NCBI RefSeq assembly: GCF_002192455.1
Contig: NZ_CP021744.1
Span: 1,488,001 to 1,552,000 of the forward strand
Source: Streptomyces albireticuli
GTDB taxonomy: Bacteria; Actinomycetota; Actinomycetes; Streptomycetales; Streptomycetaceae
Length of the DNA: 64,000 bases
Direction of reading: 5' to 3'
The stretch's first letter is position 1; every line of letters begins with the position of its first letter. The notes beneath the pieces are model-generated. The model ran no database searches. It worked only from the letters and a program-made list of their open reading frames with translations, and was not told where the DNA came from. Shown piece after piece: positions 24,758-32,936 of this stretch. Position numbers and translations under genes: made by a program.

Positions 24758-24790
24758 GTCAGCCAGGCTGACACGCGTAGATCCACGTGT
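24758..24790. promoter_or_regulatory. Palindromes upstream of the pyrimidine-degradation operon
   Basis: GTCAGCC-A-GGCTGAC (24758-24772) is a perfect 7-bp dyad 21 bases before the first start. It is followed by ACACG (24771-24775) and CGTGT (24786-24790). Candidate operators; the regulator is unknown. Confidence 0.45.
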
Positions 24791-24852
24791 GGTTGCGACC
24801 GTATGACCCGGCACGCCGCGCGGCAAGACCATCGCCTGCCCTGTGGATAACC

Positions 24853-24882
24853 AGACAGGAAAACTTGCAAGTTTGCCTGTCT
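24853..24882. promoter_or_regulatory. 30-bp palindrome, probable MarR operator
   Basis: A perfect central palindrome AAACTTGCAAGTTT (24861-24874) is flanked on each side by AGACAGG/CCTGTCT arms (24853-24859, 24876-24882) with one mismatched base pair between. It is 18 bases before the marR start and probably overlaps its promoter. Confidence 0.75.
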
Positions 24883-24900
24883 TTCTTTTACGGTGGAGGC

Positions 24901-25362
24901 ATGCCCGAGAAGGATCAGGAACCCGGGAAGGACCAGGCGGCGGACCGGGAGCGGCTCGCCGCCGATCTGGCCGCCACGGCCTCCCAGCTCATGCGGCGCC
25001 TGCGCGCCGCCTCGCCGCAGGGCTCGCTCACCCCGTCCCAGCGCGCCGTCCTCAGCCGGCTGGGCACCGAGGGCCCGGCCACCACCGCGGACCTCGCCCG
25101 CGCCGAGCTCGTCCGCCCCCAGTCCATGCGGGTGATCCTCGGCGTGCTGGACGACCTGGACCTGGTCGCCCGCGCCCCGCACCCCACCGACGGCCGCCAG
25201 GTGCTCTTCTCCCTCACCCCGGCCGGCGAGGAGGCCCTCGCCTCGGTGCGCCGGTCCAAGCGCGGCTGGCTCGCCGACGCCCTCGACCGGCGGCTCGACG
25301 CCGACGAACGGGACCGGCTCGCCGAGGCCCTGAAGCTGCTCAGGAAACTCACCGAGGAGTGA
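24901..25362 (+). CDS. MarR-family transcriptional regulator
   Basis: A 153-residue winged-helix protein: LTPSQRAVLSRLGTEGPATTADLARAE (helices 2-3), a recognition helix at VRPQSMRVILGVLDDLDL, and the wing HPTDGRQVLFSLTPAG. ATG 24901 follows GGTGGAGGC. The 30-bp palindrome just upstream is the likely autoregulatory operator. Its stop is 5 bases before the MFS transporter start, so it probably controls that exporter in response to the exported compound. Confidence 0.92.
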   Translation: MPEKDQEPGKDQAADRERLAADLAATASQLMRRLRAASPQGSLTPSQRAVLSRLGTEGPATTADLARAELVRPQSMRVILGVLDDLDLVARAPHPTDGRQVLFSLTPAGEEALASVRRSKRGWLADALDRRLDADERDRLAEALKLLRKLTEE

Positions 25363-25367
25363 CGGAC

Positions 25368-26813
25368 GTGACCGGAGCGACGGAACCTCCCACAGCCGCG
25401 GCACCCCCGCTCACCCGCACGGGTGAGGGACTTGGCGCCACCGGCCCGGGCTTCGGCGGCCGCCTGATGGCGCCGCTGCTGCTCGGCTCGGCCCTCAACC
25501 CCCTCAACTCCACCGCCATCGCCACCGGCCTGGTCACCATCGGCCATGCCTTCGGCACCGGAGCAGCCGGCACCGCCTGGCTCGTCTCCGCCCTCTACGT
25601 CGCCAGCGCCGTCGGCCAGCCCGCCATGGGGCGGCTGGCCGACACGCTCGGCCCGCGCCGCGTCTTCCTCGCCGGGCTCGCGCTCGTCTGCGCGGCAGGT
25701 CTCCTGGGCGCCCTGGCCCCCGCCTTCGGCTGGCTGATCGCCGCCCGCGCCCTGCTGGGCCTCGGCACCTCCGCCGCCTACCCGTCCGCCATGGCGATGC
25801 TGCGCGCGGAGTCCGCGCGCGTCGGCCGCGAGGCCCCGCGCCCGGTCCTCGGCAGGCTCTCCCTCGCCTCGCTGGGCAGCGCCGCCGTCGGCCCCGCGCT
25901 CGGTGGGCTCCTCACCGCCACCACGGGCTGGCGCGGCATCTTCGCCTTCAACGTGCCGCTCGCGCTCGCCGGCATCGTCCTCGCGCTGCGGTGGCTGCCC
26001 GCCGACCCCGTACGCCCGGCCGGCGCCGAAGGGCGGCGGGAACGCTTCGCCGACCCGCTCGGCCTCGCCCTCTTCGCCGTCGCGCTGACCGCGACCGCCC
26101 TCTTCCTCACGGATCTCGCGCACCCCCGCCGGCCGCTGCTGCCGGTGATCGCGGTGGTGACGGCCGTACTCGTCCGGTGGGAGGCACGCCACCGGCGGCC
26201 CTTCCTCGACCTGCGGGCGCTGCGCGGCAACCGGGCCCTCGCCCGCACCTACCTCCGCCACGGCCTCGCCTACCTCACGATCTACTGCGTGCTCTACGGC
26301 TTCACCCAGTGGCTGGAGGACGCGCACGGCTACTCCGTCCTCCAGGTCGGGCTGATCATGCTGCCGATGTCGGCCGCTGCCGCCGCCTTCGCCCTGCTCG
26401 GCGCCCGGACGAAGGGGCTCCGCGCCCCGCTCGTCACCGCGGCCGCCCTGCTCACCGCGGGCGGCGCAGCCCTGCTCTTCACCGGACGCGGCACACCGCT
26501 CGCCGTGCTGCTGACCGTCGCGGTGCTCTTCGGCGTCCCGCAGGGCCTCACCTCGACCGGCAACCAGGCCGCCGTCTACGCCCAGGCCCCGGCCGGGGGC
26601 GTCGGCGCGGCGGCCGGACTCCAGCGCACCTCCCAGTACCTCGGCGCGATGATCGCCGCCGGTCTCATCGGCCTCTGCTACGGGCCGGCCGCCACCGACC
26701 GGGGCCTGCGCGAACTCGCCACGGCCGGCGTGGCGCTGGGCGCGCTCCTGCTCGTCCTCACCGCGACGGACCGCGCGCTGCGGGCCCGTACGCGCGACCC
26801 GTCCCGGCCCTGA
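25368..26813 (+). CDS. MFS transporter, DHA2-like efflux pump
   Basis: A 481-residue major facilitator with 12-14 membrane segments. NPLNSTAIATGLVTIGHAF in the first helix and GRLADTLGPRRVFLAG in loop 2-3 are motif A-like. RALLGLGTSAAYPSAMAML and GPALGGLLTATTGWRGIFAFNVP (motif C, G-P-x-x-G-G) point to a drug/proton antiporter. I chose GTG 25368 because GAGGAG lies 8 bases upstream. It is coupled to the MarR gene. The substrate is not known. Confidence 0.9.
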   Translation: MTGATEPPTAAAPPLTRTGEGLGATGPGFGGRLMAPLLLGSALNPLNSTAIATGLVTIGHAFGTGAAGTAWLVSALYVASAVGQPAMGRLADTLGPRRVFLAGLALVCAAGLLGALAPAFGWLIAARALLGLGTSAAYPSAMAMLRAESARVGREAPRPVLGRLSLASLGSAAVGPALGGLLTATTGWRGIFAFNVPLALAGIVLALRWLPADPVRPAGAEGRRERFADPLGLALFAVALTATALFLTDLAHPRRPLLPVIAVVTAVLVRWEARHRRPFLDLRALRGNRALARTYLRHGLAYLTIYCVLYGFTQWLEDAHGYSVLQVGLIMLPMSAAAAAFALLGARTKGLRAPLVTAAALLTAGGAALLFTGRGTPLAVLLTVAVLFGVPQGLTSTGNQAAVYAQAPAGGVGAAAGLQRTSQYLGAMIAAGLIGLCYGPAATDRGLRELATAGVALGALLLVLTATDRALRARTRDPSRP

Positions 26814-26865
26814 GCCGGGGGCCCGTCCACCCCGTCCACCCATGGAACGACCCGAGGAGAACCTC

Positions 26866-27420
26866 ATGCCCGCCACCACCCTCGACGAGCGGACCGCGCT
26901 CGTCCTCATCGACCTCCAGAAGGGCATCGTCGCCCTGCCCACCGCCCACCCCGCCGACGAGGTCGTCGCGCGCGGCGCCCGCCTGGCGGCCGCGTTCCGC
27001 GCGCACGGACTGCCCGTCGTCCTGGTCCGGGTCGTCGGCGCCGCCCCCGGCCGCGCCGAGGCCCCCCTGCGGGGCGGGAAGCCCCCGGCCGGCTTCGCCG
27101 ACCTGGTGCCCGAACTCGACCGCCAGGACGGCGACATCGTCGTCACCAAGCACACCTGGGGCGCCTTCCACGCCACCGACCTCGACCTCCAGCTGCGCCG
27201 CCGGGGCGTGACGCAGATCGTGCTGGCCGGCATCGCCACGGGTGCCGGTGTGGAGTCCACGGCGCGGGCGGCTCATGAGCACGGGTACCACGTGACGGCG
27301 GTGACGGACGCGATGACGGACCCCGACGCGGAGGTGCACCGGATCGCCGTCGAGCGGGTGCTGCCGCGGCTCGCGGAGACCGGCACGACGGACGAGGTGA
27401 TCGCGCTGCTGGACCGGTGA
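26866..27420 (+). CDS. Isochorismatase-fold hydrolase lacking the nucleophilic Cys
   Basis: A 184-residue protein with the family fold: TALVLIDLQKGIV (the Asp of the triad), VVTKHTWGAFHATDLD (the Lys), and VLAGIATGAGVESTARAAHEHGY. In cysteine hydrolases of the family the last motif contains a Cys before V-x-x-T-A; here that place is Gly (TGAGVEST). It is therefore either of the Cys-less type, as in true isochorismatases, or non-hydrolytic. ATG 26866 is preceded by GAGGAGA. It follows the MFS gene by 52 bases and may be in the same unit. Confidence 0.87.
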   Translation: MPATTLDERTALVLIDLQKGIVALPTAHPADEVVARGARLAAAFRAHGLPVVLVRVVGAAPGRAEAPLRGGKPPAGFADLVPELDRQDGDIVVTKHTWGAFHATDLDLQLRRRGVTQIVLAGIATGAGVESTARAAHEHGYHVTAVTDAMTDPDAEVHRIAVERVLPRLAETGTTDEVIALLDR

Positions 27421-27472
27421 CCGGGGCTGGGGCCTCCCCACGGGCGCCGCGTCCGGACCCTGATCTCCGGAC

Positions 27473-27504
27473 GCCGGCCGGGCCGGCCTCCCGGCCCGGC
27501 CGGC
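27473..27504. terminator. Bidirectional terminator between convergent genes
   Basis: A perfect 14-bp stem (27473-27486, GCCGGCCGGGCCGG, with 27491-27504) and CCTC loop. It lies between the isochorismatase-like gene and the channel-like gene and ends 2 bases before the latter's stop codon. Confidence 0.85.
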
Positions 27505-27506
27505 CG

Positions 27507-28616
27507 CTACCCCTCCCCCGCCGCGAAACACCCCACGACCACCACGGCGATCGCGGTGTACCCCACCAGCCCCGCCACCGCCCCCACGTGGTGCCAGCGC
27601 TCCGCCCGCGCCGGGCAGCCGCCGTGCACCGTCCAGCGCCAGGAGGCCACCGTGGCCATCACGGCCGCCAGCACGAAGCCGAGGGTGAGCAGATGGAGCC
27701 AGTCGATGAGCGTGAGCCCCACGGTGCTGTTCACCACCGCCGTGACCTGCTGCATGTTCAGCATCACCACGAACAGGCCACCGCCCAGCATCCCCAGCCG
27801 GCTCTGGAGCGAGTCCAGCCGCTCCCCCATCCCCAGTTCCTCGGCGTGCGAGGGCAGCAGGAACGTCGCGGTGGCCATGAGCACCATGAGGTACAGCGGG
27901 CCCGTCAGCTTCCAGAAGACCGTGGGGTCGTCCCGCGCCAGATCGACCTCCACCCGGATCCTGCTGTAGGTGGTGGTCGTGCCCCGGGGCAGCCTGGAAT
28001 CGCCGAAGTTCGTGGGGTAGAGCCGCTGCGCGGGCGCGAGCCGGAAGCCGGTGATGCGCCAGCCGGGCGGCTGGATGTCCTTGTTGTAGGCGGAGTTGGC
28101 GTTGTCCGGCAGCAGCCGGAAGTCCTTGCTCTCCGGCGCCGCCGTGACCAGCACCGCGATCCGCTGCCGGTCGAAGGGGAAGGCGCGGACGTCCCAGTTC
28201 TGCCGGAAGGTGCCCTGGAGCCGCATCAGGTCCCGGAACCCGCTGCCTTCGGCGCTCAGGATGGGATCGCCCTTCTCCGGGTCGTTGGCGTTGCTGAACG
28301 AGACCGTGGGCAGCGGGTCCAGCTTCCGGTCCGGGCAGACGGACCACAGGAACATCCGCGCGGAGAAGACGTGCTTCGCGGGGTCCAGGTCGTACAGATC
28401 ACTGAGATACGCGCCGAGTTCGCAGCTCGGCACCGGCGCCCGCACGGCCGGCGGCGGCGACGCGTACGCGACGGGATCACCGCCCGCGCCGCCGCCCGCG
28501 CCCTGGAGCAGCCACACCGCGCACACGCAGGCCACCACCGCCACGAGGGCGGCACCGGCCCCGCGCCGCCCGGACCGGCCGGGCCGTACCGCCCGTCCCC
28601 CACGCTCCCCAGCCAT
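27507..28616 (-). CDS. Pentameric ligand-gated ion channel-like membrane protein
   Basis: A 369-residue protein laid out like prokaryotic Cys-loop-type channels. A membrane anchor or signal at about 20-40 is followed by a roughly 190-residue extracellular domain, then four hydrophobic segments at about 235-260, 275-305, 308-330 and 343-365. The extracellular domain ends in a beta-sandwich block with WDVRAFPFDRQRIAVLV, matching the W-x-x-x-x-F-P-[FM]-D-x-[QR] block conserved in the family. The first membrane helix has the conserved proline (KLTGPLYLMVL). I see no short Cys-loop, as expected for bacterial members. Assignment rests on these motifs and the topology. The ligand and ion selectivity are unknown. 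Neighbours give no hint: it converges on an isochorismatase-like gene and lies 117 bases after a gamma-glutamyltransferase gene on the same strand. Confidence 0.72.
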   Translation of the reverse strand: MAGERGGRAVRPGRSGRRGAGAALVAVVACVCAVWLLQGAGGGAGGDPVAYASPPPAVRAPVPSCELGAYLSDLYDLDPAKHVFSARMFLWSVCPDRKLDPLPTVSFSNANDPEKGDPILSAEGSGFRDLMRLQGTFRQNWDVRAFPFDRQRIAVLVTAAPESKDFRLLPDNANSAYNKDIQPPGWRITGFRLAPAQRLYPTNFGDSRLPRGTTTTYSRIRVEVDLARDDPTVFWKLTGPLYLMVLMATATFLLPSHAEELGMGERLDSLQSRLGMLGGGLFVVMLNMQQVTAVVNSTVGLTLIDWLHLLTLGFVLAAVMATVASWRWTVHGGCPARAERWHHVGAVAGLVGYTAIAVVVVGCFAAGEG

Positions 28617-28733
28617 ATGTCAGGGAGCGTGGCCCGGCCCGGGGCCGTCGAACCGGGCCCGCACCCCGATACACCCATGTGAGTGACGGGCGTCCTCGGC
28701 GCGCCTCGTTGCGCTCGGGCGCGCCTCGGTACC

Positions 28734-30587
28734 TCAGCGCGTCGGGGGCTGCCCGCTGGGGCGTACCACCATCGCCGAGCCGCCACCGCGCCGTGACTTC
28801 TCCGCGGCGGCGACCCACCGGCCGTCGGGCAGCCGCTGCACACCGGTCGCCGCGCCGATCTCGCGGTTCTCCTTGAAGACGTGTCCGAGGGCCTCCAGCT
28901 TCCCCCGCAACGGGCTGTTCCACAGGGCCGGTTCCAGTTCGGTCGCCGCGGCGTTGCGCTGGCTGGCGCGCGGTGCGGCGATCGCCTCGACGAGCGGCAT
29001 GCCGCGGTCGACGTGGTTGAGCAGGGTCTGGAGCACGGTGGTGATGATCGTGGCGCCGCCGGGCGAGCCGAGCGCGAAGGCGGGCCGGCCGTGGTCGAGG
29101 ACGATCGTCGGCGACATCGACGAGCGGGGCCGCTTGCCCGGACCGGGCAGGTTGGGGTCGTGGACCCCGGGGGTCACCGGGACGAAGTTGAAGTCGGTCA
29201 GCTCGTTGTTGAGCAGGAAGCCGCGCCCGGGGACGGTGATGCCGCTGCCGCCGGTCTGTTCGATGGTGAGGGTGTAGGCGACGACGTTGCCCCACTTGTC
29301 GGCGACGGTCAGGTGGGTGGTGCTCTCCCCCTCGTAGGGGGTGGGGGCGGGCCTGCCGCGCTCGCCGCAGGGCACCGGGTGGCGCGGGTCGCCGGGGGCG
29401 AGCGGGCTGGTGAGGGCCTTGGTGTCGGTGATCAGGCAGGCGCGGGCGTCGGCGAACCGCTGGGAAGTGAGCGCCGCGGTCGGCACGTTCTCGTGGGCGG
29501 CGTCGCCCACCCAGCGGTTGCGGTCGGCGAAGGCGACGCGGGACGCCTCGATGTAGCGGTGCAGGTAGGTCTTCTCGCTCAGCTCGCCGAGGTTCCCGCG
29601 CTCCAGGATGTTGACGGCCTCGGCGACCGAGGTGCCGCCGGAGGAGGAGGGGGCCATGCCGTAGAGGTCGAGGCCGCGGTAGGACGTGCGGGTCGGGGCC
29701 TGGGCCTTCGCCCGGTACGCGCGCAGGTCGCGCTCCGTCAGGTCACCGGGGCGGGCCACCCTGCCGGACCCGGGGGCGACGGGCGGCTTACGCACGGTCC
29801 GTACGACGTCGCGCCCGATGTCGCCCTGGTAGAAGGCGCCGATGCCGCTCCTGCCGAGTCGCTCGTAGGTGCGGGCCAGGTCGGGGTTCTTCAGGGTGCT
29901 GCCGACGGCCGGGGGTCTGCCGCCCGGCAGGTAGAGCGCGGCGGTCGCGGGGAAGTCCTTGAAGCGGGACTGGTTGTCGGCCGTCTGCTGCCGGAAGGTC
30001 TCGTCGACGGTGAAGCCCGAGCGGGCCAGGCGCTCGGCGGGCTTCAGGACCTGGGCGAGGGACCGGGTGCCCCAGGCGCGCAGGGCGCTGTCCCAGGTGG
30101 CCGGGGTGCCGGGGGTGCCGACGGCGAGTCCGCTGGTGTAGGCGTCGGCGGGCGGCAGGGGCTTGCCGTTCTCCAGGAACAGGTCCTTGCCGGCGCTGAG
30201 CGGGGCGCGCTCCCGGCCGTCGATGGTCGAGACGCGGTGCCGCTTCGCGTCGTAGTGGACGAAGTAGCCGCCACCGCCGACGCCGGCCGAGTACGGCTCG
30301 GTGACGCCGAGCGCGGCGGCGGTGGCGACGGCGGCGTCCACGGCGTTGCCGCCCTTGCGCAGCACCTCGACGCCAACGGCCGAGGCGTCGGGGTCGACGC
30401 TGGCGACCGCGCCGCCGTATCCCACGGCGACGGGGGACTTGGCGGGTGCCGCGGCGGACGGGCCGCCCGTCGCGTCCGGGCCGCCGCCGGTGGCGGCGGC
30501 CGGGACGACGCCCAGCCCGACGACCAGGGTGGCCGTCGCGGCGAGCACGGGAAGACGTCGGTCGGGTTTCGTTCTCGCGGGAGCCAT
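28734..30587 (-). CDS. ggt: Secreted gamma-glutamyltranspeptidase
   Basis: A 617-residue precursor. A signal peptide (LPVLAATATLVVGLGVVPAAA) is followed by the large subunit (GGNAVDAAVATAAALGVTEPYSAGVGGGGYFV). The self-processing site is the first Thr of STTHLTVADKWGNVVAYT. The small subunit contains GSGITVPGRGFLLNNELTDF and RPRSSMSPTIV, and SPGGATIITTVLQTL. It cleaves extracellular glutathione and other gamma-glutamyl compounds. ATG 30587 has an ideal GGAGG 5 bases upstream. This is the second family member in the window; the other (15862) has no signal peptide. Confidence 0.94.
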   Translation of the reverse strand: MAPARTKPDRRLPVLAATATLVVGLGVVPAAATGGGPDATGGPSAAAPAKSPVAVGYGGAVASVDPDASAVGVEVLRKGGNAVDAAVATAAALGVTEPYSAGVGGGGYFVHYDAKRHRVSTIDGRERAPLSAGKDLFLENGKPLPPADAYTSGLAVGTPGTPATWDSALRAWGTRSLAQVLKPAERLARSGFTVDETFRQQTADNQSRFKDFPATAALYLPGGRPPAVGSTLKNPDLARTYERLGRSGIGAFYQGDIGRDVVRTVRKPPVAPGSGRVARPGDLTERDLRAYRAKAQAPTRTSYRGLDLYGMAPSSSGGTSVAEAVNILERGNLGELSEKTYLHRYIEASRVAFADRNRWVGDAAHENVPTAALTSQRFADARACLITDTKALTSPLAPGDPRHPVPCGERGRPAPTPYEGESTTHLTVADKWGNVVAYTLTIEQTGGSGITVPGRGFLLNNELTDFNFVPVTPGVHDPNLPGPGKRPRSSMSPTIVLDHGRPAFALGSPGGATIITTVLQTLLNHVDRGMPLVEAIAAPRASQRNAAATELEPALWNSPLRGKLEALGHVFKENREIGAATGVQRLPDGRWVAAAEKSRRGGGSAMVVRPSGQPPTR

Positions 30588-30714
30588 CCCTACCTCCAAG
30601 CGGGCGAGCGGGGCCCGGAGCCTACTCGGCGCCCGAGGGGGAGGACAGGGTGCCGCGCGAAAGGCTCCGGGACTCGTGCTCACCGGCCGTGCGGAGGGCG
30701 GCCGGGCGGGTGAC

Positions 30715-31617
30715 TCAGCGCTTGTGGCCGAGGGCGCCGAGCACCGCGGTGGCCATGGCGGACTCGCCCTTGGCATTGGGGTGGAAGGGGGCGGCCGGGT
30801 TCTCGGGCTGCGCCCCCTCGATCCAGCGGTCGGCGGTGGGCTTGCACACGTCGTGGCCGACGGTCGGGGCGTAGGTGTCGGCGTAGCGGACGCCGGCCTT
30901 GCGGGCCTCCGTCCTGAGCATGGTGTTGAGCTGCTTCTCGGTGTCGCGCAGGTACGGGACGTCGCCGGCGGCGATCGGCACGGACGGGAAGCAGCCGACA
31001 CCGTTGTCCGGCATGATCGCCGGGTAGCCGACCAGCACGACGCGGGCGTACGGGGCGCGCTGGTGCACGTCCTTCAGCACCTTGGCGATCTTGGGTGCGG
31101 TGTCGGCGATGCGCTTGGTGAGCTCGTCGGTGCCGCCGGCGGTGAACTTCTTGCGGCAGGGGTCGCCGGCCGGGTCGGTGGCGGACAGCTGGGCGCAGGT
31201 GCCGATGATGTCGCCGAAGCCGATGTCGTTGCCGCCGATGCCGACGGTGACCAGGCGGGTGCTCCGGCCGAGGGTGTTGAGCTGGGGCGGGTTGTCGCCC
31301 TGGGCGCGCCACATGTCGTCGGTCTTGGCGCCGCTGCAGCTGACGTCCTTGAACGAGCCGATGCCCATGGCCTTGGCGGTGAGCGCGGGGTAGTTGACGC
31401 TGGAGCGGGCGCAGTCGCCGCCGCTCTGCTCGGGAACGCCGGGGGCGGAGGTGTAGGAGTCGCCGAGGGCGACGTAGCGCTGGCCCGTGGTGGGGGTCCC
31501 TTCCGACGCCTGGGCGGCCGTCGCGGGGGCGGCGGCCGCGGCCGCCAGGGCCGTGGCCGCGCCGAGCGCCGCCAGGACCTTTCCGTACTGCCCGCCGCGT
31601 CCGTTCACCTGTGCCAC
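30715..31617 (-). CDS. Secreted SGNH/GDSL-family esterase or lipase
   Basis: About 300 residues. A signal peptide (VLAALGAATALAAAAAAPATAAQA) is followed by an SGNH core: block I YVALGDSYTSAPGVP (catalytic Ser), VTVGIGGNDIGFGDI (Gly and Asn), and C-terminal PFHPNAKGESAMA with catalytic Asp replaced by the usual x-x-H pattern. Six cysteines in the mature part suggest three disulphides, as in the Streptomyces SCO1725-type lipase. GTG 31617 is preferred because GGAGG lies 5 bases upstream; a second GTG is at 31608. The 231-bp divergent gap to 31849 shows GTCGTGCGT repeats at about 31633-31652 but no operator I can name. Confidence 0.9.
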   Translation of the reverse strand: MAQVNGRGGQYGKVLAALGAATALAAAAAAPATAAQASEGTPTTGQRYVALGDSYTSAPGVPEQSGGDCARSSVNYPALTAKAMGIGSFKDVSCSGAKTDDMWRAQGDNPPQLNTLGRSTRLVTVGIGGNDIGFGDIIGTCAQLSATDPAGDPCRKKFTAGGTDELTKRIADTAPKIAKVLKDVHQRAPYARVVLVGYPAIMPDNGVGCFPSVPIAAGDVPYLRDTEKQLNTMLRTEARKAGVRYADTYAPTVGHDVCKPTADRWIEGAQPENPAAPFHPNAKGESAMATAVLGALGHKR

Positions 31618-31848
31618 TGATTCCTCCGTTTGTCGTGCGTGTCGTGCGTGTGCCGTGGGCGGGCCCGCGCGTCGGCGCGCGCCCCCGTGGCCCCACGTGC
31701 TTCCCGCGCGGCCGGCCGCGCGGGAACGTCCGCTCATGTCTGCCGCGGACGATGCGTCGCAAGACTCGCCGCGTCGTGACCGTCTGTCAATGTGGCTGGT
31801 GGCGGCGGTTGTGGCGGGGGCGGCGTAACGGTCTCCGGCGGCGGGACG

Positions 31849-32898
31849 ATGACACGTCACATGAGGATTCGATTAGCGGCATCCTGTGCGACGGCGGCCC
31901 TGGCCCTGATCGCGCTCGTCACGGCGCCGTCCGCCGCCGCGGCGCCCACCGTTCCGACGGATCTCTCGGTGGCCCAGGGGGGCAACTATCCGACAGAGTC
32001 GAACCGTGACGGCTCCTTCTCGGTCACCTGGAGATCGGAGGGCGCCTATGACATCACGGGGCTGACCCGGCTCACGGTCGAGCTGCCGCCCGGGGTCACC
32101 ACGCAGGGCGCCCTGATGTACTCGATGCCCTACGACTACACGTTCACCGAGACGGTCTCGCCGGACGGCCGCCGCCTCACGGCCTGGTACTACGGCACGA
32201 TGGTGCCGGGCCGCAGCCACTTCATGAAGGTGAAGGTGACCGCCGCCGGCAAGCCGTCCGGGGAGATCAGGGCGACCGTCGCCAACGTCAGCGACCTCGA
32301 CGCGCGGAACAACGTCTCGACCGTCACGCTGGGCGGCACCGGCGGGCCGCCGGTGATCCCGCCGGAGCCGGTGGTGACGGGGATGGACACCCGGAGCGGC
32401 CCGGGCACCGGCGGCACAGTCGTGACGATCACGGGCCGGAACCTCGACGACGCATTCGTGGACTTCGGCCACGACAGGGCGCCGGGGTCCTGCACCAGCA
32501 CCAGCTGCGTGGTGACCACCCCGCCGGGCTGGGGCGTCACGTCGGTGGACGTCGCCACGCCGGGCGGCGGCGCCTCCGCGGGCGACTTCACCTACGGCGA
32601 GCCGGAGCCGACGCCCCCGCCGGAGCCCGAGCTCAGCCGGCTGTCCACGCGCGGCGGTCCGGCGGCCGGTGGCACGGGCCTCCAGGTCGCCGGGAAGCAC
32701 CTCGACCGCGGCGTCCTGATGGTCGGCGGCAAGCCCGCCGTCCACAGCTCGTGCGGCCCGGAGTTCTGCACCGGGCAGTCCCCCGCGGGCACCGGAACCG
32801 TCGACGTCACCGTGGACGCGCCCGGAGGTGAGAGCGCGCCCGGCCCCTCCCTCACCTTCACCTACGACCCGGCACCCGTCCCGACACCCGCCCACTAA
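31849..32898 (+). CDS. Secreted IPT/TIG-domain protein
   Basis: A 349-residue exported protein. The signal peptide ends about residue 35 (ATAALALIALVTAPSAAAA). An immunoglobulin-like N-terminal domain (about 40-165) contains ITGLTRLTVELPPGVT. Two IPT/TIG beta-sandwich repeats follow at about 180-255 (GTGGTVVTITGRNLDDAFVDFG) and 265-345 (AAGGTGLQVAGKHLDRGVLMVG), each with a Cys pair. It has no catalytic domain, so a binding or cell-surface role is likely. A second possible ATG is at 31861. It ends 38 bases before the nsrR gene. Confidence 0.82.
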   Translation: MTRHMRIRLAASCATAALALIALVTAPSAAAAPTVPTDLSVAQGGNYPTESNRDGSFSVTWRSEGAYDITGLTRLTVELPPGVTTQGALMYSMPYDYTFTETVSPDGRRLTAWYYGTMVPGRSHFMKVKVTAAGKPSGEIRATVANVSDLDARNNVSTVTLGGTGGPPVIPPEPVVTGMDTRSGPGTGGTVVTITGRNLDDAFVDFGHDRAPGSCTSTSCVVTTPPGWGVTSVDVATPGGGASAGDFTYGEPEPTPPPEPELSRLSTRGGPAAGGTGLQVAGKHLDRGVLMVGGKPAVHSSCGPEFCTGQSPAGTGTVDVTVDAPGGESAPGPSLTFTYDPAPVPTPAH

Positions 32899-32921
32899 AT
32901 TTGGAGTCTCAAAATCCAATT
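32897..32921. promoter_or_regulatory. Candidate NsrR operator in front of nsrR
   Basis: A/T-rich dyad TTGGA-N9-TCCAA (32901-32905, 32915-32919) containing GAGTCT (32904-32909). A GAGTCT in a similar A/T-rich setting lies before hmp (33484-33489). It is 16 bases upstream of the nsrR start. Confidence 0.45.
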
Positions 32922-32936
32922 AGATAGAGTACGTGT

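Noticed and set aside
24915..27260. A 781-codon minus-strand frame opposite marR/MFS/isochorismatase
   Set aside because: Low-complexity shadow spanning three recognised plus-strand genes.
31636..31860. N-terminal extension of the GDSL esterase to 31860
   Set aside because: It would overlap the divergent IPT/TIG gene promoter and bury the signal peptide. GTG 31617 has a proper ribosome site.
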